Source of the DNA: Sparassis latifolia
Taxonomy: Eukaryota > Basidiomycota > Agaricomycetes > Polyporales > Sparassidaceae
Direction of reading: 5' to 3'
DNA: 64,000 nt
NCBI GenBank assembly: GCA_018466975.1
Contig: CM031556.1
Span: forward strand, 3,720,001 to 3,784,000
Below are positions 36,614 through 49,300 of this stretch, piece after piece. The notes beneath the pieces were generated by a model. That model saw nothing but the letters and a program-made list of their open reading frames with translations. It was not told where the DNA came from and made no database searches. The position numbers and the translations under genes are program-made. How positions within the stretch are numbered: the stretch's first letter is position 1; each line of letters begins with the position of its first letter.

Positions 36614-38390
36614 ATGACCGGACGAATGTTCAATCTCAGCAAGAGGTCTCATGAGCGCAAGGCCAGTCTGCCGTTCATTCTCCCGATGACCTCGGAGCGA
36701 CAAACCGGTAGTGTGCGCTCGATGTGGTCTGGTTGCTACACCAAACGCTACACTCGTGTCGCTCTCTGTGCTGTTGCTGGCCTGGCATTATATGCGTTCT
36801 TCCGCAGTCTTGACGGAGTAGCGGAGGTGGAGGAGTTCATAGAAGACGCCGTGGAGAGTCATCTCTTCCCACCATTATACACGGAGTACCATCAACGGGA
36901 GCTGCAGCTGCCTCAGCATAATCCGGATCTAACATACCCAGAAGGGCGGGAGGGGAAATACTTATGGACACCAAATCACGTACATGGTGCGACTGCTTGT
37001 CCTTCATTCACTCATTAAGTCCTGAAATTGGGATTCGCGACAGCTTCTGGGTGGGGTAACGCAATGCAAGAGCTCCTGCTTAACTCGTTCTTGGCTTACA
37101 ATTCAGGACGATCGTAAGACATTGCTGTTGTATCACGCGACCGGTTTGATTAAAATCCCCTTCATAGATATGTGTTTGACAATTATACATGGAACAGAGA
37201 TGGATCGGATTACACAAGTTACAACGGAAGGCTCATCCCTTCAAGAATACCTCTTTCAGCATTGATACAAGGTATTCATAATTCTAAATTTGTGCGCTAC
37301 TCAGCCACTGACGTCGGTCTCAGGTCCTGCCGCCGGAGGTCCTTTTCCGCGTGGTGATAAAGCCCCTCGCTCGGTTGCAAAGGAATATTGGGATCTCGTC
37401 TGTCCACACCCGACCATCGTCAGCAGTGATGAGATCACATATGCCGTAGATCCGGAAGCGTCCGCACAGACACTGATGGACAAATGGGTGGAAAAATTGA
37501 CTTCAATGGAAGACAGATGCATCGAGATAGACAAAAAATCCGGTCAAATGTTCTCCATCTGGTGCGTTCTCAGCTCGATGTGACCTTGTGTCGGCCCGCC
37601 TGACCTGCTTTCAGGGTGTTTGGATCGACCCGAATACTGGATATTTGGCCGACCTTCTCCAAGTCACCCATCGTGACCGAGTTTCGGTGGGCACCCCTCA
37701 TCGAGCGTGCGGTCAATGTGAACCGGCATGTCTTCTCGCCATTGACAGGACTGGAACCGTATCTGCCGTCGTGGTTTACCCGGACTGATGATCCCTACGC
37801 ACCTCTCTCGGGTCTCTTGGTACTCCACATCCGACGTGGTGACTTCGAAGACCATTGCATGCATCTCGCGGATTGGGGATCGAGGTGGAACGGCTTCAAT
37901 TCGTTCCCGGAGCTCCCGGACAAGTTCGAACCTCTCCGTGGTGAAGGTGGCAACGCCTCAGAAGCAATGAAGCAGTTGTACATGCGCAGGTGTTTTCCGA
38001 GCATCCAGCAGATCGTGCAGCGGGTCGAGGAGGTACGACAGACGAAGGTGGCGCGTGGCCTGCGCAACATTTATATCATGACGAATGGTGCGAAGTTGTG
38101 GGTCAACGACCTCAAGACTGCCCTGCGCGATACGGGCCATTTCAAGACGGTCACGAGTAGCAGGGACCTGAGGCTGAACTGGGAGCAGAAGTACGTTGCT
38201 CAATCGGTGGACATGTTGATTGGCCAGAGAGCGCAGGTGCTCATCGGTAATGGGGTGAGTGGTTCTGCTCTGACATGCTCTGCCCCACTTCTGATAACTT
38301 CTGTGTAAGTTCTCGAGCCTCACATCGAATATTGTGATGCTACGCATGGCGAACAACAATATACCCCCAGACAGCAACCGCCTCTGGTAA
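36614..38390 (+). CDS. Golgi O-fucosyltransferase-like protein
   Basis: Multi-exon; exon 1 36614-36986, exon 2 37045-37114, and the last exon begins after an intron ending near 38309. A short basic cytoplasmic tail precedes one membrane segment (VALCAVAGLALYAFF, about residue 45-60), a type II topology. The lumenal part contains GWGNAMQELLLNSFLAYN, TEFRWAPLIERAVN, the nucleotide-sugar binding signature LHIRRGDFEDHC and, after the last splice, IGNGFSSLTSNIVMLR. These are hallmarks of the POFUT-type (GT-B fold) fucosyltransferase superfamily, where the HIRRGD arginine is catalytic. The acceptor is unknown. The ATG at 36614 precedes the membrane anchor; earlier in-frame codons are non-ATG. Confidence 0.78.
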
Positions 38391-38705
38391 GATCCAAGAT
38401 ATCCCGAGCATTGTCTCATCGTGTAGCACCTACTAGAATCGGCTCTCATACTTACAAATAATCGTAGCTCTCGGGTACTTAGGCCTTTATGCCCTACAGA
38501 CTCAGAACTCTCACAGCCATCGTTTATAATGACATACATGCTGCACTCTGCACAATGATTAGCCTCCAATTGCGGAAAGGTGAGCGGGTCAACTTCGGAA
38601 GGCATGTAAGCATGTATTTGGTTATGTTTGTGACTGCATAGTTCCACTCAGCCACCACAGCTACCTTTCTGTCCCGCGAGAAATACGCGCCGCAAATCCG
38701 TCAAG
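38391..38705. other. Intergenic region
   Basis: Probable 3' UTR of the fucosyltransferase-like gene and promoter of eL28; nothing else seen. Confidence 0.4.
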
Positions 38706-39681
38706 ATGTCTACCGATCTCGAATGGCTGCTCCTCCGCGTTCGTTGTATTCTGTAATGCCCACACAGATGCACTGTATTCAATGTCTCGGAATTTGCAGA
38801 ACAATAACTCCTTCATGGTCAAGCGTGTCGAGGAGGGACCCATTTTCTCCAAAGAGCCCGTACGTCCTTCGTCCGCTGACACTTTCAACGTGTATTTGAC
38901 CGTTTGCCATCAGGCCAATCTCAGGAATATCCACTCACACAAATACTCCGGTCTCGCCAATGAGAAGGTGCGCACATCGCATCCTTTCATGTAAATGACC
39001 ACTGAAATATGTGTTCAGACGATCGAGGTGAGGGATACCGAGTCAGGTATCCAGCTTATCACCCGCAAGAAGGGCACGTCCCGGCACGCCGCCCATGCAG
39101 GTAGTGCAACAAGCACCATCCGACCCCGGTCAGGCGGCCGTCGCGCACTGGGCATCACAGCGAAGCTCGCCAAGCGCGGGTACCGCCCTGACCTCCGGCA
39201 AGTGAGTACGGCTCACTCTTACCTTCTTCTATACCTTTCGTTCTATCTTTTGCCTGGAACTACGTACCGTTCGCCCCACGCAGCAAATAGCCGACCAACG
39301 CACCATCTAGAGCCCGCTGGACAGCCGCAAGGCACTACGAAAGTTGGGTGTGGACATGATGTGCAAGAATACGTGGTCCGGGACGGAGTCGATCAAACTC
39401 TGCCTGGATACTCGCCATGTCGCTATCGGGTCTCGTTCGATGCCCGCCGCGGTTCGCCCGACTCTTTGGTGCTCACATTTTTTTGTTAGAGTTCTTTCTG
39501 TTTTTGTGCCCTCTTACTTGCGAACTTGTAACGCGAAGTGGAGTGACGCTGACTTTGTACTCTCGGTTGACAGGCTGCTCTCGCTCGCGTTTCTGCCGTG
39601 CTCGCTGCGCAAAAGGAGAAGAAGCCTACACCACCAAAGAAGATCCGCGGGAAGAAGGCGAAGGGTTTCGGTCTCGCATGA
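38706..39681 (+). CDS. RPL28: Cytosolic 60S ribosomal protein eL28
   Basis: Five exons (38706-38738, 38800-38859, 38914-38967, 39019-39201, 39574-39681) give 145 residues. It begins MSTDLEWLLLR, then NNNSFMVKRVEEGPIFSKEP, NLRNIHSHKYSGLANEK, RRALGITAKLAKRGYRPDLR, and ends AALARVSAVLAAQKEKK and a basic tail, the eL28 architecture. All junctions are phase 0. The fourth intron is 372 nt, about seven times its neighbours. eL28 is a eukaryote-specific surface protein of the large subunit (absent in budding yeast, present in most fungi and animals). Confidence 0.93.
39202..39573 (+). other. Unusually long intron of eL28, snoRNA-host candidate
   Basis: At 372 nt this intron stands out from the roughly 50-60-nt introns around it. 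Ribosomal protein gene introns often house snoRNAs. A C-box-like ATGATGT occurs near 39355, but I could not find a convincing D box or a guide helix, so no RNA is called. Confidence 0.25.
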
Positions 39682-40077
39682 GCTAGCTGTTCCTCGCGTC
39701 TTCGACTTCTCCTTGTACAGAAGGAACAGCCCGCGCCGCTGCAGGGAGTCCGAGGGAGGAGAATGCAAGCGCATACGCGTGTTGTACTTCCTGTGGACTC
39801 ATCTGTATTTCTCCGCTTTGCTTTCCCTCGCCGTTACTGTTAGACGTATGTCACTGCCTATGTTTCAAGCAATCCATGGGCCATGCTTTGTGCATCTCGA
39901 TGCATTGTCGCCCGTACGGCGCGAAGAGCAGTACACCATCAAGGAAGGCATCGAGGCGAGAGTCGGCGATTCCAACCTATTAGAAGTACATGATCGTGCT
40001 TGAGGTATAGTAGCATCCCTATTCGTACAGTATGTCTTGCGTTGCTTCCAATCGTGTTTCATTCGACTCTGCACAGT
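39682..40077. other. Convergent intergenic region
   Basis: It separates the 3' ends of eL28 and the small minus-strand gene; no feature seen. Confidence 0.4.
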
Positions 40078-40562
40078 TCAGGCCAACAAGCTTCGTCCAG
40101 CGGGCTGTCCAATTCGGCCTCCAGCGCCGATTGCATTGATGTTCTTCGCGCCGTGGACATCCTTGGATGGTCTGTTATGCTCGGCCCTCTGATACAGATT
40201 CTCCTGGAACCTCTTATCGTGCTCGGTGCTTCCCTTCTTCTTCTCTTTCTTCATGTGTTCTTCCTCATGAGGGGCGTGCTCTGGTGCCTGCTCGCCAGGA
40301 GGGGCCGGGCGCGGGTAGTCAACCGGCTCATTGGTGGGACTGGGCGGCTTAGGCTCTCTACAGCATAATCAAAACCTACCAACGAGGATGAAATAGGAAC
40401 CACGCGCACGCATGGGGAGGATGCTTTGGCCTGGTTGTCACGGACATGCGTCGACCGCCGACCTTCACTGCGGGCGGTGGGAAGCCATGTTATTAGCGGC
40501 GCTTCCTTGGTAGCATAAACATACTCACTTGCGGGCGCGCGGAATTGCTGTGCATCCTCCAT
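40078..40562 (-). CDS. Small proline- and lysine-rich protein, unknown
   Basis: Three exons (40562-40529, 40467-40410, 40357-40078) give 123 residues. The N-terminus reads MEDAQQFRAPAMKVGGRRMS; the middle is Pro/Glu-rich (PAPPGEQAPEHAPHEEEH) then Lys-rich; the end carries KNINAIGAGGRIGQPAG. No membrane or catalytic motif is present and it looks largely disordered. The conserved-looking glycine-rich C-terminus (GAGGRIGQPAG) seems characteristic of small agaricomycete proteins, but I know no function. The large hydrophobic plus-strand frame over the last exon is an antisense shadow. Confidence 0.62.
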
Positions 40563-40856
40563 CAGGTAGTGGTGGTTAGTCGTTGAGGATAGTGTTAATG
40601 GGTTTCGATGGACGACGGGTGAGGTGTAGCTACGTCCCACTTGTGGGTAGTTATACGACTCCTTGGGCAGGTGACTAGACCACCCTAGGCTGCGCACAGA
40701 CCACGCGGGTTCTAATTCATTCCTAGACACCTGCCTTTCTCGGAATGCAGTGTTTGTCCGCCTGCCTAGTCTTGAGCAAGCCCCGGAACTTTGGTCAACA
40801 CTGCGTATTCATGCAGTCCAGGCAAACGTCTGTCGCGTAGGGTCCCGACTCACAAC

Positions 40857-41677
40857 ATGCTCAGTGCAGCTCTGGCCCTGCTGATTTTGACGGTGACATT
40901 CTTGTTGCCTTCCACGGTGCGGGGCAATACCGAGATCGTGAATTTCGATGCCCAAGAGAGCCGTGACACAACATTCCCATTTACTGCAGATTGGCAAGCT
41001 TGTTTCGTCATCGACAGTGGCAGAAATATTTGAATACCTTGCACCTTTAGGCCTGTGTTGAAGTTTGGAGAAGCGGAGAGAATCTGGCGTGTCTCTCCTG
41101 CACCTCCTCACGCTTCTAGCCAATCCACAGCAGTCTTCGCATCCCCTCATGAGCTCTGGCTCATTCTAGACTTGGATAGCCGCGAGTGGGCGCGCTATAC
41201 CAAATTCACTCTCCGGATATCGTGGCCGGCGTCGGTGAGTTTCTTGCGTCATATTTCGCAGCTTTACACCGGCGATCTTACTGTCATCTTCAGTCACCCG
41301 CCGATTTCTCAATCCAGATATTCTCACCTGAACTTCTCGCTAGCGTCGTCGATGATACTACAGCTCAGCAATCCTTTCAGCCATCAACCAGGCGGAAATA
41401 CGCTCGCGTCAGTCTACACGATACAGCTGTTCGCACGCCTACCTCAAGACCAGACTCTGAAGCTCCCAGCGCGGAACCTGTTCCCTTCGTCGTGCTCCTC
41501 GAACCGTTGTATTTTGGCGTTCTTCCAGCCTCTGTTACCCCAGTCGTAGTTCTCCTCACCTTTGTAGTGTCATTTGCCGCAATGGTGGTCGTTCCCTTCG
41601 TCAATCGGTACATATTCGCCGTTGCTCGCCAAGCTCGGGCGGAAATCGCCCACTTACAAGACAAACAGCATACCTAA
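40857..41677 (+). CDS. ER membrane protein, Pga1-like candidate (GPI anchor synthesis)
   Basis: Three exons (40857-40993, 41051-41234, 41294-41677) give 234 residues. A signal peptide (MLSAALALLILTVTFLLPST) precedes NTEIVNFDAQE, a lumenal beta-type region, and one C-terminal membrane span (VTPVVVLLTFVVSFAAMVVV) with a short basic tail. A signal peptide, NTE start and single C-terminal span match Pga1, partner of the GPI mannosyltransferase II Gpi18. Similarity within that family is low, so another ER type I protein is possible. Intron 1 uses a GC donor (TTG|GCAAGC); GT alternatives give a stop. Confidence 0.5.
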
Positions 41678-41913
41678 GAACGTACGTCTACTTGCCGTCG
41701 CAATTGGCTTTCTTTTGCACTGAGTAATTCCAGAGTTTTGCAGTCGTAAGGTTAACTGCGTGTATAACCTTGAACCATAGTACCAGACTCGCAGCACTGT
41801 ACATACTTGGCCTACAATAGCGGATTATACAATAATCCCCTTAGCGGTGCCTCACACGAACCAAGAAGGGCACGAGATCCGAGTCGCGAATAGCAGCAGT
41901 CCACAACCACATC

Positions 41914-44612
41914 TCAACAGCTAACACTATCCAAGTCATACAGATGCACAGCTCCCAGCCATGCGAGAATAACCTCGACGCGTGGCCCGTGCAGCGGAAT
42001 ATTGATGTTCAGCGACTTCTTTTTCCCCTTGGCCTTTGCCGAAGACTTGTCCGCAGCAGCTTGCTCGGCCTTGCCGCACTGCTTCGCAAAGACAGGTGCA
42101 AGCAGGATCCTCGCGCAATCCAATGACTCCATAAGGTCGACGCCGCTGGCACCGCCGGCGGCGCTGGCAGGCGTCTCACGCCCAGACGGGGCCGGCGACG
42201 CACGAATCGCAGTACTGGAGCTAGAGCCATTTACGCCTAACGTCTTGGTCGACGAGGTGGATACAATCGTAAGACGATCGAAATCCGGCGATGGCGGGGT
42301 GGGCACACGCTCGACCTCCTTGGCTTTGGATGACCTTGCCGCTTCGATCGCGGCAAGCTTGGAATTGGCACGGCTGAATGAGTGCGGCTGAACGCCGTTC
42401 TTCCACCCACCCGCCAGGCGTTCGAGAATCTCCAAGAACTCGGCTTGAGCCATTGAGCGCGGCGGCAGGAACACGGGATACCCTTCCAACCCATCGATGA
42501 CGGCAGCGGTGCGCGCGAATGCCGGAAGTAGGGCGGGGAAGTCACCAAGCACGAGATGACATATGAGGAGGCTAAAATGCGACTCGACAAGAAGCGGATG
42601 GTACGTGGTAAACATGGCTGGAGACTCCGGCAGTTGCGACGGAGATGTCTGGCTGCCCGGGCGAAGGGACTCGACAAGGAAAAGGGCGTATTCCGTCCTC
42701 TGAGCAATGTCAGCATTGGCACCATACGCGGTGTTCGGAACACCCTCGAGCGTGTCAAAATGAGCGAGGAACTTCTCGTGGTCGCGCATGCTCTTCTTGA
42801 CCAACGACATGATCTGCTCCCGGAAGGTCTCTTCGGCCATAACTCGCCTGTATGCCATGAGCTTTGCACCATCCCTCCTTCCAAGCGGGCCATCTGGGTT
42901 CCCGATCTCAACACCCCCATACTTCCCGTTCTCGACATAGCAGAGCCTGAGCTCCGCACCATCAACAGAAGGCACCTTGCGGATACCTTCAAGGTTGAGG
43001 ATAGCGTCCTCGATGAGATAAACAGCATGTTGCAAGTATGCAGCGGCGCGGAGGAAGAGACACTGCGGCTCAATTGGCTCAGGCGCATCCGGCAGGACAG
43101 ACGGATGCAGCAACAGTGACTCTCCATCCGGGCCGTCGACTGTAGGAAGGTCGCCAGCAGACGCACTGGCAGTTGTACCACTCGGGGGAGCCTGTCCCTT
43201 CGTCTTTCCGCTGCCAGATTTTCCCTTCCCTTTCTTTCCCTTCCCACGTTGTTTCTCATTAGTCTGATTACCATTCATGTGGTGCTTCGCCTTACGAACG
43301 GCACGAGCTTCCTTGATCGCATGCGTGAAATCCTTGACTGCGAGAGCGTACTCGTCGCGAAAACAGTGGACTATGCCGCGCGTCCGGAAGAATTCCAGGC
43401 GCTGCGGGTATGCAGCGATCAATTGGTCCAATATAGCTGTGGTCGTCGACTCTGCCAGCTGTCTATTACATCGTCAGTCAAAGCTTGAATCAACAGTAAA
43501 ACAGCTTACCTGGAGGGTATCTTCTCATGGAAAAAATGTACATATCGTGCATCGACGTCGTGAGGATCTGGAATTGCCATTACAGGTGATCGTACCGGTA
43601 CGTGGATGGCAGCAGACGACACGAACACCCACCAACTTTGAGCACTCGCTCAGCGATATCATCGAAAACGCTTCCTCCTTGCATCACCATGACGCTTGAG
43701 GCAATTTCATCTGTTCTATATGCAGCAGCCAACTTCTGCACTGCAAGTGCGCGCAGTCGGTGCACGCGCGTCGCAGACATAGTGACGTTCCTGCCCCCAC
43801 CACCATTGTCTCCCAGTGGATTGATTCCCAAGGATTGCGCAGTCGCCCAAGGGCTATTGTTTGACCCTGAACCTCCACGGAGTGAACCTAGTGCAGCTGC
43901 AGACAGGCCGGAGCTCGCGCGCACAGATAGCTCTGAGGCTTCGTCGATGAGCCGCCGGATACTAGAGACAGAGCGGAACACGCCAGGGTCAATGGGTGGA
44001 GGAGTAGCCTTCCCCGGTTTAGGGGTGGGGAAAGGCGGAGGCGGAGGCAGGCTGGCGAACGTGCTGCGTGGTGAATCTGGAGGAGAATGGTCACCCAAGC
44101 TGGCAAAACCGCGGTCGCGTTGTTTCTGGCCAGCAATTGGTGTGGTTGGTGAAGGTAACGGGGGCAAGCGTGCGTCGGCCGCCGAGATTGTAGCTGGATC
44201 CAAGTTGAGTACGAGTAACGATTCTAATAACTCGAGTGGAAGTTGTAGCCATGGCCCCTGGATTAAGAGACCTACTGAGTGTGAAATCTTTGGAAAGCTT
44301 GCACAAACGACGTACATGATACGAGCTGATATAGCGCCAGTGTTTATTCCTGCTAATACATAGCACAGGAGGATGATCTTCGTCCGTTTCTCCTGCGACT
44401 GCAGGAGCGGGCGTAGCATTAGCATAGTCCTTCGGTTTGGCAGACTTCTTTGTCTTCTTTTTCTTCTTCTTTTTTTGCACGTTAAGCGGATCGTTTGGTA
44501 CTGCTTCCTCCGCTAGTCCAACGGGGGACACAGAGCGCGAGGAATGGATTGAGGGTGTCGGCGCCATGCAGACAGCCTTGTGCAGCTGTGCGGTCTTCGC
44601 TGAAACCTCCAT
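41914..44612 (-). CDS. Conserved TPR-like basidiomycete protein, unknown
   Basis: Four exons: 44612-44316, then one starting 44257, a short exon with DPHDVDARYVHFFHEKIPSR, and 43462-41914. The N-terminus has a lysine run (VQKKKKKKKTKK); a Pro/Ser-rich linker follows; then helical segments (AILDQLIAAYPQRLEFFRTR, YALAVKDFTHAIKEARAVRK, CLFLRAAAYLQHAVYLIEDA) have the small-residue spacing of TPR helices. Another basic linker (KQRGKGKKGKGKSG) interrupts the repeats. The C-terminus ends in a hydrophobic HLYDLDSVSC. It may be a scaffold or RNA/ribosome-associated protein, judging only from TPR plus basic low-complexity tracts. Three splice junctions preserve frame. Confidence 0.7.
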
Positions 44613-44819
44613 AACTTCAGCTCGAGCAAGAGTCCGGAGCAGTGAAAGATCGTATCCGATATTTTATAGTAGCGAAGATCACTTGTGCAGGGCGAGTCGC
44701 GATCAAGTCGCATATACAGAAAATTCGGATTATTTGAGCCAATTTGTTGGGGAACTAACCGTGGGAAATTGTAGCGATGTAGCACAGCCTTAAATTTGGG
44801 CTTTCTACGCCTGCCTTGC

Positions 44820-45432
44820 TCACTCGGACTCTGCGGATTCATCAACCGTCTTTGACTTCTCAGGTCGCTCAGAGCCCTCGTCCTTGTCGCTGCCGTCTTG
44901 CTTCTCGCCGTCCGATACATCGCCACTCGTGTCACCAGCATCGTTTTCGCCTGGTAACATGCGCTTGGAGCTTCCGTGGCAAGTGTTCTCCGAGTCCAGA
45001 AGATCGTTGATGCGCTCGGAATCCACGTTGTTACTGCGCTCTTCCTTCGTTGCCTGCGTAGGTGTCTTCCTCTTCTGCGATCGGATCCTGCGCAAATCCA
45101 GTCAAAGGCTTTCACTAGCACTATCCGCTTGCAATTGAAATTGAGCCTTGCCAACCTACCTGACCCCATGTCTTCAGACTATAATCCGATTGTCGGTTGG
45201 CATTTTTCTCCGAGATGCAAGTTGACTCACCTGAGGGTATGCAATTCTTCCGGAGTCTTAGTGTCCTTGAGGTGGTCTTCCTGAGCCAGGTGACGACTGT
45301 TGCATCTGCGTAAATGTGAACTGTCAAGGACGAAAGCAAAATCTGGTAGTGAGGCACATACCTGACGACTTTCCGCATGTGGTCCCTCCTGCACCCAATA
45401 TTAGCTCCCCTTCTCGGAGGTTTCGCTTGCAT
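44820..45432 (-). CDS. Small charged protein, unknown
   Basis: Three exons (45432-45362, 45305-45231, 45087-44820) give 137 residues. The N-terminal half is conserved-looking and basic: NIGCRRDHMRKVVR joined by splicing to CNSRHLAQEDHLKDTKTPEE and then LHTLRRIRSQKRK. The C-terminal half is an acidic Ser/Asp/Glu/Lys tail (GDVSDGEKQDGSDKDEGSER). No domain is recognised. Basic N-terminus and acidic tail suggest a nuclear or nucleic-acid-associated role, but this is a guess. The two introns are phase 2. Confidence 0.55.
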
Positions 45433-46302
45433 TGCAACTCACATCATCGTATGTTTCTGGTTTCTTGTCGGGATTTCAATTATTTTATATCCGCTTTCTA
45501 TTACGACACCGGTCCCCGCCTTCTTGCTCATCGGGTTGTCCAGCCACCCCTCATACGATGGCATCGAAAGAGTTCACAATTTCTCTGCACGTCAAATCCC
45601 CAAATAAAAACGAAGAGCATTTCGAGAGCTTCAACATTGGCACCTTCCCTTGATAATCCCCACCTGACACAGTACGCATCGCAGTCATGATCAAGTCGAG
45701 AGAAGAAACGATCGTCCAGTTTAATGAGCTCGTGAACATGCCCATAGAGGATCTGGGGTCGCATATGATCGTACACGGATCGCACCGACATTGTGAAACC
45801 AGAGAGGCCCAGTCTACCAGGCAGATACTATTCTTTAGAACTTGAGATCTGTGGATCGGGCCTCAGGACTTTGACGGTTGTTGTGTATCTTCACGGTTGT
45901 CGTACCGCGTGTGTCTTCTAAGGATGCGAATTGACTCTGCGCGCTGCGTGACGCGGACGTCTTCAGAGTTGCGTACCCCGTCTCAAAGTCTCGATCTTCA
46001 AAAGAATGTCCACGCTCATAAGGAACGATACAGGACGGTGTATGCTAGGACATATCTTGGATATGACATAAGTCCCAACCAGGGATGTAAGCGACTGAGA
46101 TTATGACGGAAATGCAAAGTTCGAGGGCAGAGCAGGGTGCGTAAAGTACAGATGGAGAAACTACGCGAACGCCATACTAACCTAACATGGTGATCAGAGA
46201 AAGAGTACGAGTCCAGTGCGACGAAGACATTATAAAGGAAGCGTCATTACACGAAGGCCTGAAGAGGTCCGTAAAGTTACTCCTGAGGAGATAAATCTAC
46301 AT
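45433..46302. other. Intergenic region
   Basis: No confident gene; small frames on both strands lack features. Includes the 3' flank of chitin synthase and the promoter of the preceding small gene. Confidence 0.4.
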
Positions 46303-49300
46303 TCAATACCCGTAGCCAGGCTGTGGGGGAGCAGCACCAGGGGGAAGGTTCGTGTGAGGAGATGACGATGACCGGGAATACCGATTCTGCGGAGGCGCCT
46401 GTGAGGACGCACGTTTGGCGTTTGACTGCCTCGCCACACGCCGTACGCCGCCGGGCCCTGGGACTGGACCATTGTCCGCTAGGCTGATGCCACGTTGCCT
46501 GGTACGAGCGGGCGACGCAGGCGTGGGTAAGATGGGCATGTCATCCGGATCGGTGGTGAATGGAATGGGCGTATCCTCGTACCCAGTGGGAGGTTGTTGG
46601 AAGTACGGATTGTATGTCTCTCCTGGATACTGGTTAGACACAGTGGCCTGCCGGAGGACTCCACTGTGCGCCCCCGCGGTGCGTGACACCTTCTCCTCGA
46701 ATCCAGCACCCTGGTATGGGGCTGGCTGGGGAGAATACGGCGTGTTGTCGTAACCTTCATGATAATCCTGCGCACTAGAAACCAGCCGTTGCTGGGAACC
46801 GATGTCGGACGCGTTACCCTCCTCACTGGAGCGGGACAGGCCCGAGGTAGAGACAGATGCAGACGTCGAACCAACTGGACGATTGTTGACAGACAACGGA
46901 GCCGGAAGCATGAGTAATTGGTTGCTGTCGTACCGTGGACGTGGGTACCCATTGTTCGAGGATTCGTATGTGCTCTCATCAAATTGCTGAGGATAGGTCT
47001 GCCCGTCGGGTACCGACACCAAGGAGTGACGATCGTCACTCCTGACCACAGAAACAGTCAGCATAACCTCGTGATCGTCTAAAACGTACGTACCTCTTCG
47101 GAGAATACGAACGATGATCGAATACTGTGGAGTCTCTCGACTGCGTACCACTCTTCCACCGCCTCTCGCGCTCGAATTCGGCCCACCGCTTCATGACGAT
47201 ATGCGAGGAATCGAACTCTCCCTCTTTATCGCCATGGCCAGTATCCTTCTTGCTTCCGCCTGAGATCTGCCGCGTCTGACCCCACGAGAAGTCGTCGAAG
47301 TGCCAGAAGGCATACGCCGGCAGGACACCGTTCCAAATAGGCAGGGTCAGCAAATACACAATCATCCAGCCAACGTACGTAATCTTGAAGGTCGTGATCA
47401 CGATGAGGACGCCAGGCAGTCCGAGAACGATAGCTAATAGAATGAGCGGAATCGTGGTATTAGGACCACCGGGTATGATGGATTCAATGATGAGATAAAT
47501 AGTGAAAGAGATGGCAGCTGGAAGCACGAGCGTTCCAACAAGCTCCATGCCGACAACGAACTGCATAGAGAAACAAAAGGTACCACACAGATCACGGACA
47601 AGAACAAGTTCAGCGAGGTTATGTACAGTGGAGTTGATCCAACGACGACGTTGCGACAATAGAACCTTGAAAGTATCTGGTACGATTGTCTTGCAGACAG
47701 CTTGAGGACAGAAGATATTTTTGCGCTTGGGAAAGGTCTTGAGGAGGAGGGTTGTGAGGTATCGATCCTCTCCTAGCAGGAGCAAGTTCTTCTTGTGCAA
47801 GGTATCGACGACGTTCTCCGAATAGTGTTCCACGATATCGGGGTTCGCCAGAATCGGAATCCAGTAACCAGAGTCCCCCTTTGGTGCCTTGATACGGTAC
47901 ATACTGAAACAACCGGGGAGACAAGTCACACCACCGAACATGGACTCGAAAGCTTTCGTCATGTGATGGGAAATGTAGTACTCGAAGACTGGCAAACAGA
48001 TCAATAAGTACAGCGACATCAATAGCGGAACAATGTTACCTTGCATCATGGTGACCCACGTCTCGGCCTTATTGGCAATCTTCGTCTCACCGCAAAGGCC
48101 CATGATTTCGTAGTCGTGAACCATACAAGACACCATCCGGCTTAGTGAATCGGGGAAGACCTTCGTATCCGCATCGACACAAAGTACCAGCTCGTAACGA
48201 TCCGGACTGATACCCGTCACCCGCCAGATCGAATTGAAGAATTCGTACTCGAACGTCGTCATGCGCTCGTCGAACATGACCTTCTGGAGGAAGCCCATGA
48301 GCACAATTTGACTGTCACGCTTTCCACGATTCCCGGGCTTGGCGTCGTTCGCCTCGAGAGGGTTACCGCACTTGGCCACGAGGACCACAGGGACGCGCTG
48401 TTGCTTGGACCTTTCGACCGTCGCATCGTCGTAGTCGTAGTACCCGGCATAGACCTTCGCCATGTTGTGGCGCTTATGGCCGTCAGCAATAGCAACATAG
48501 GAATGCGGTTCCACCTCATTCGGCGGGACGATGCACTCTTTCATCATCGTCAGACAGATCTCCGGCGTCGTCATTGTGTTCCCAGCACCCTTCACGTTGC
48601 CATCTGCGATGATCAGGATAATCTTGTGGCTATTAGGGTAGTCCGTGGTAGCGAGGGAGTCTAACGTCGTGCGGAGACCTTCTACGGACTCTGAGTATGC
48701 AGTGACGAGACAGATGGTGTGGGCGAGAGGGTAGTTGAATGGTTCATAGTCAGGAGGTGGTTGGGGAACGACATTGTGCAATGGAAAAGGACACTGGTTG
48801 TCGGCAAACAGGCTCCGGGTTCCATCTATGAGCGAAGTCCTCGACTGGCGATATGCGGGGGTATCGGGAGGTATAAGCTTGGAGACGCTCCTCGCACTCG
48901 ACGACCCATACACGCTGGCAGTGGCGCTCCTCTTGTATGGTATAGGTTCTAGCATACCGTATGCGGTAGACTGCCTGCCGTTGACTCCGGGACCTTTGAT
49001 CATATTCTCCGCTGGTGTAAACCTAGAATGGCTCGGTAGGAAATTATTTCGCTTCCCGCCCTTGGCGACCCCGTTCTTGTAGACATTCGGCCTGTACTGA
49101 CTCGGTGCAGGTCTGTAAATATTGTCCGTCCAGTTCTCGATTTCCAAGGCGCGTTTCCTCCGCTGTTCGTATGTCTCTTCGCCGAAATTGCCAATCTTCC
49201 ACGAGAAAAACCACGCGAAGAATACCGCAATGCCGAAGCGGATACTGACGACACCGATGATGAAGACCAGGGAGACGTACAGCACGACCTGAGACGCCAC

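Noticed and set aside
40000..40368. Hydrophobic 122-codon plus-strand frame that looks like a membrane protein
   Set aside because: It is antisense to a spliced minus-strand gene with conserved-looking ends; the hydrophobic stretch is the complement of a Lys/Glu-rich segment.
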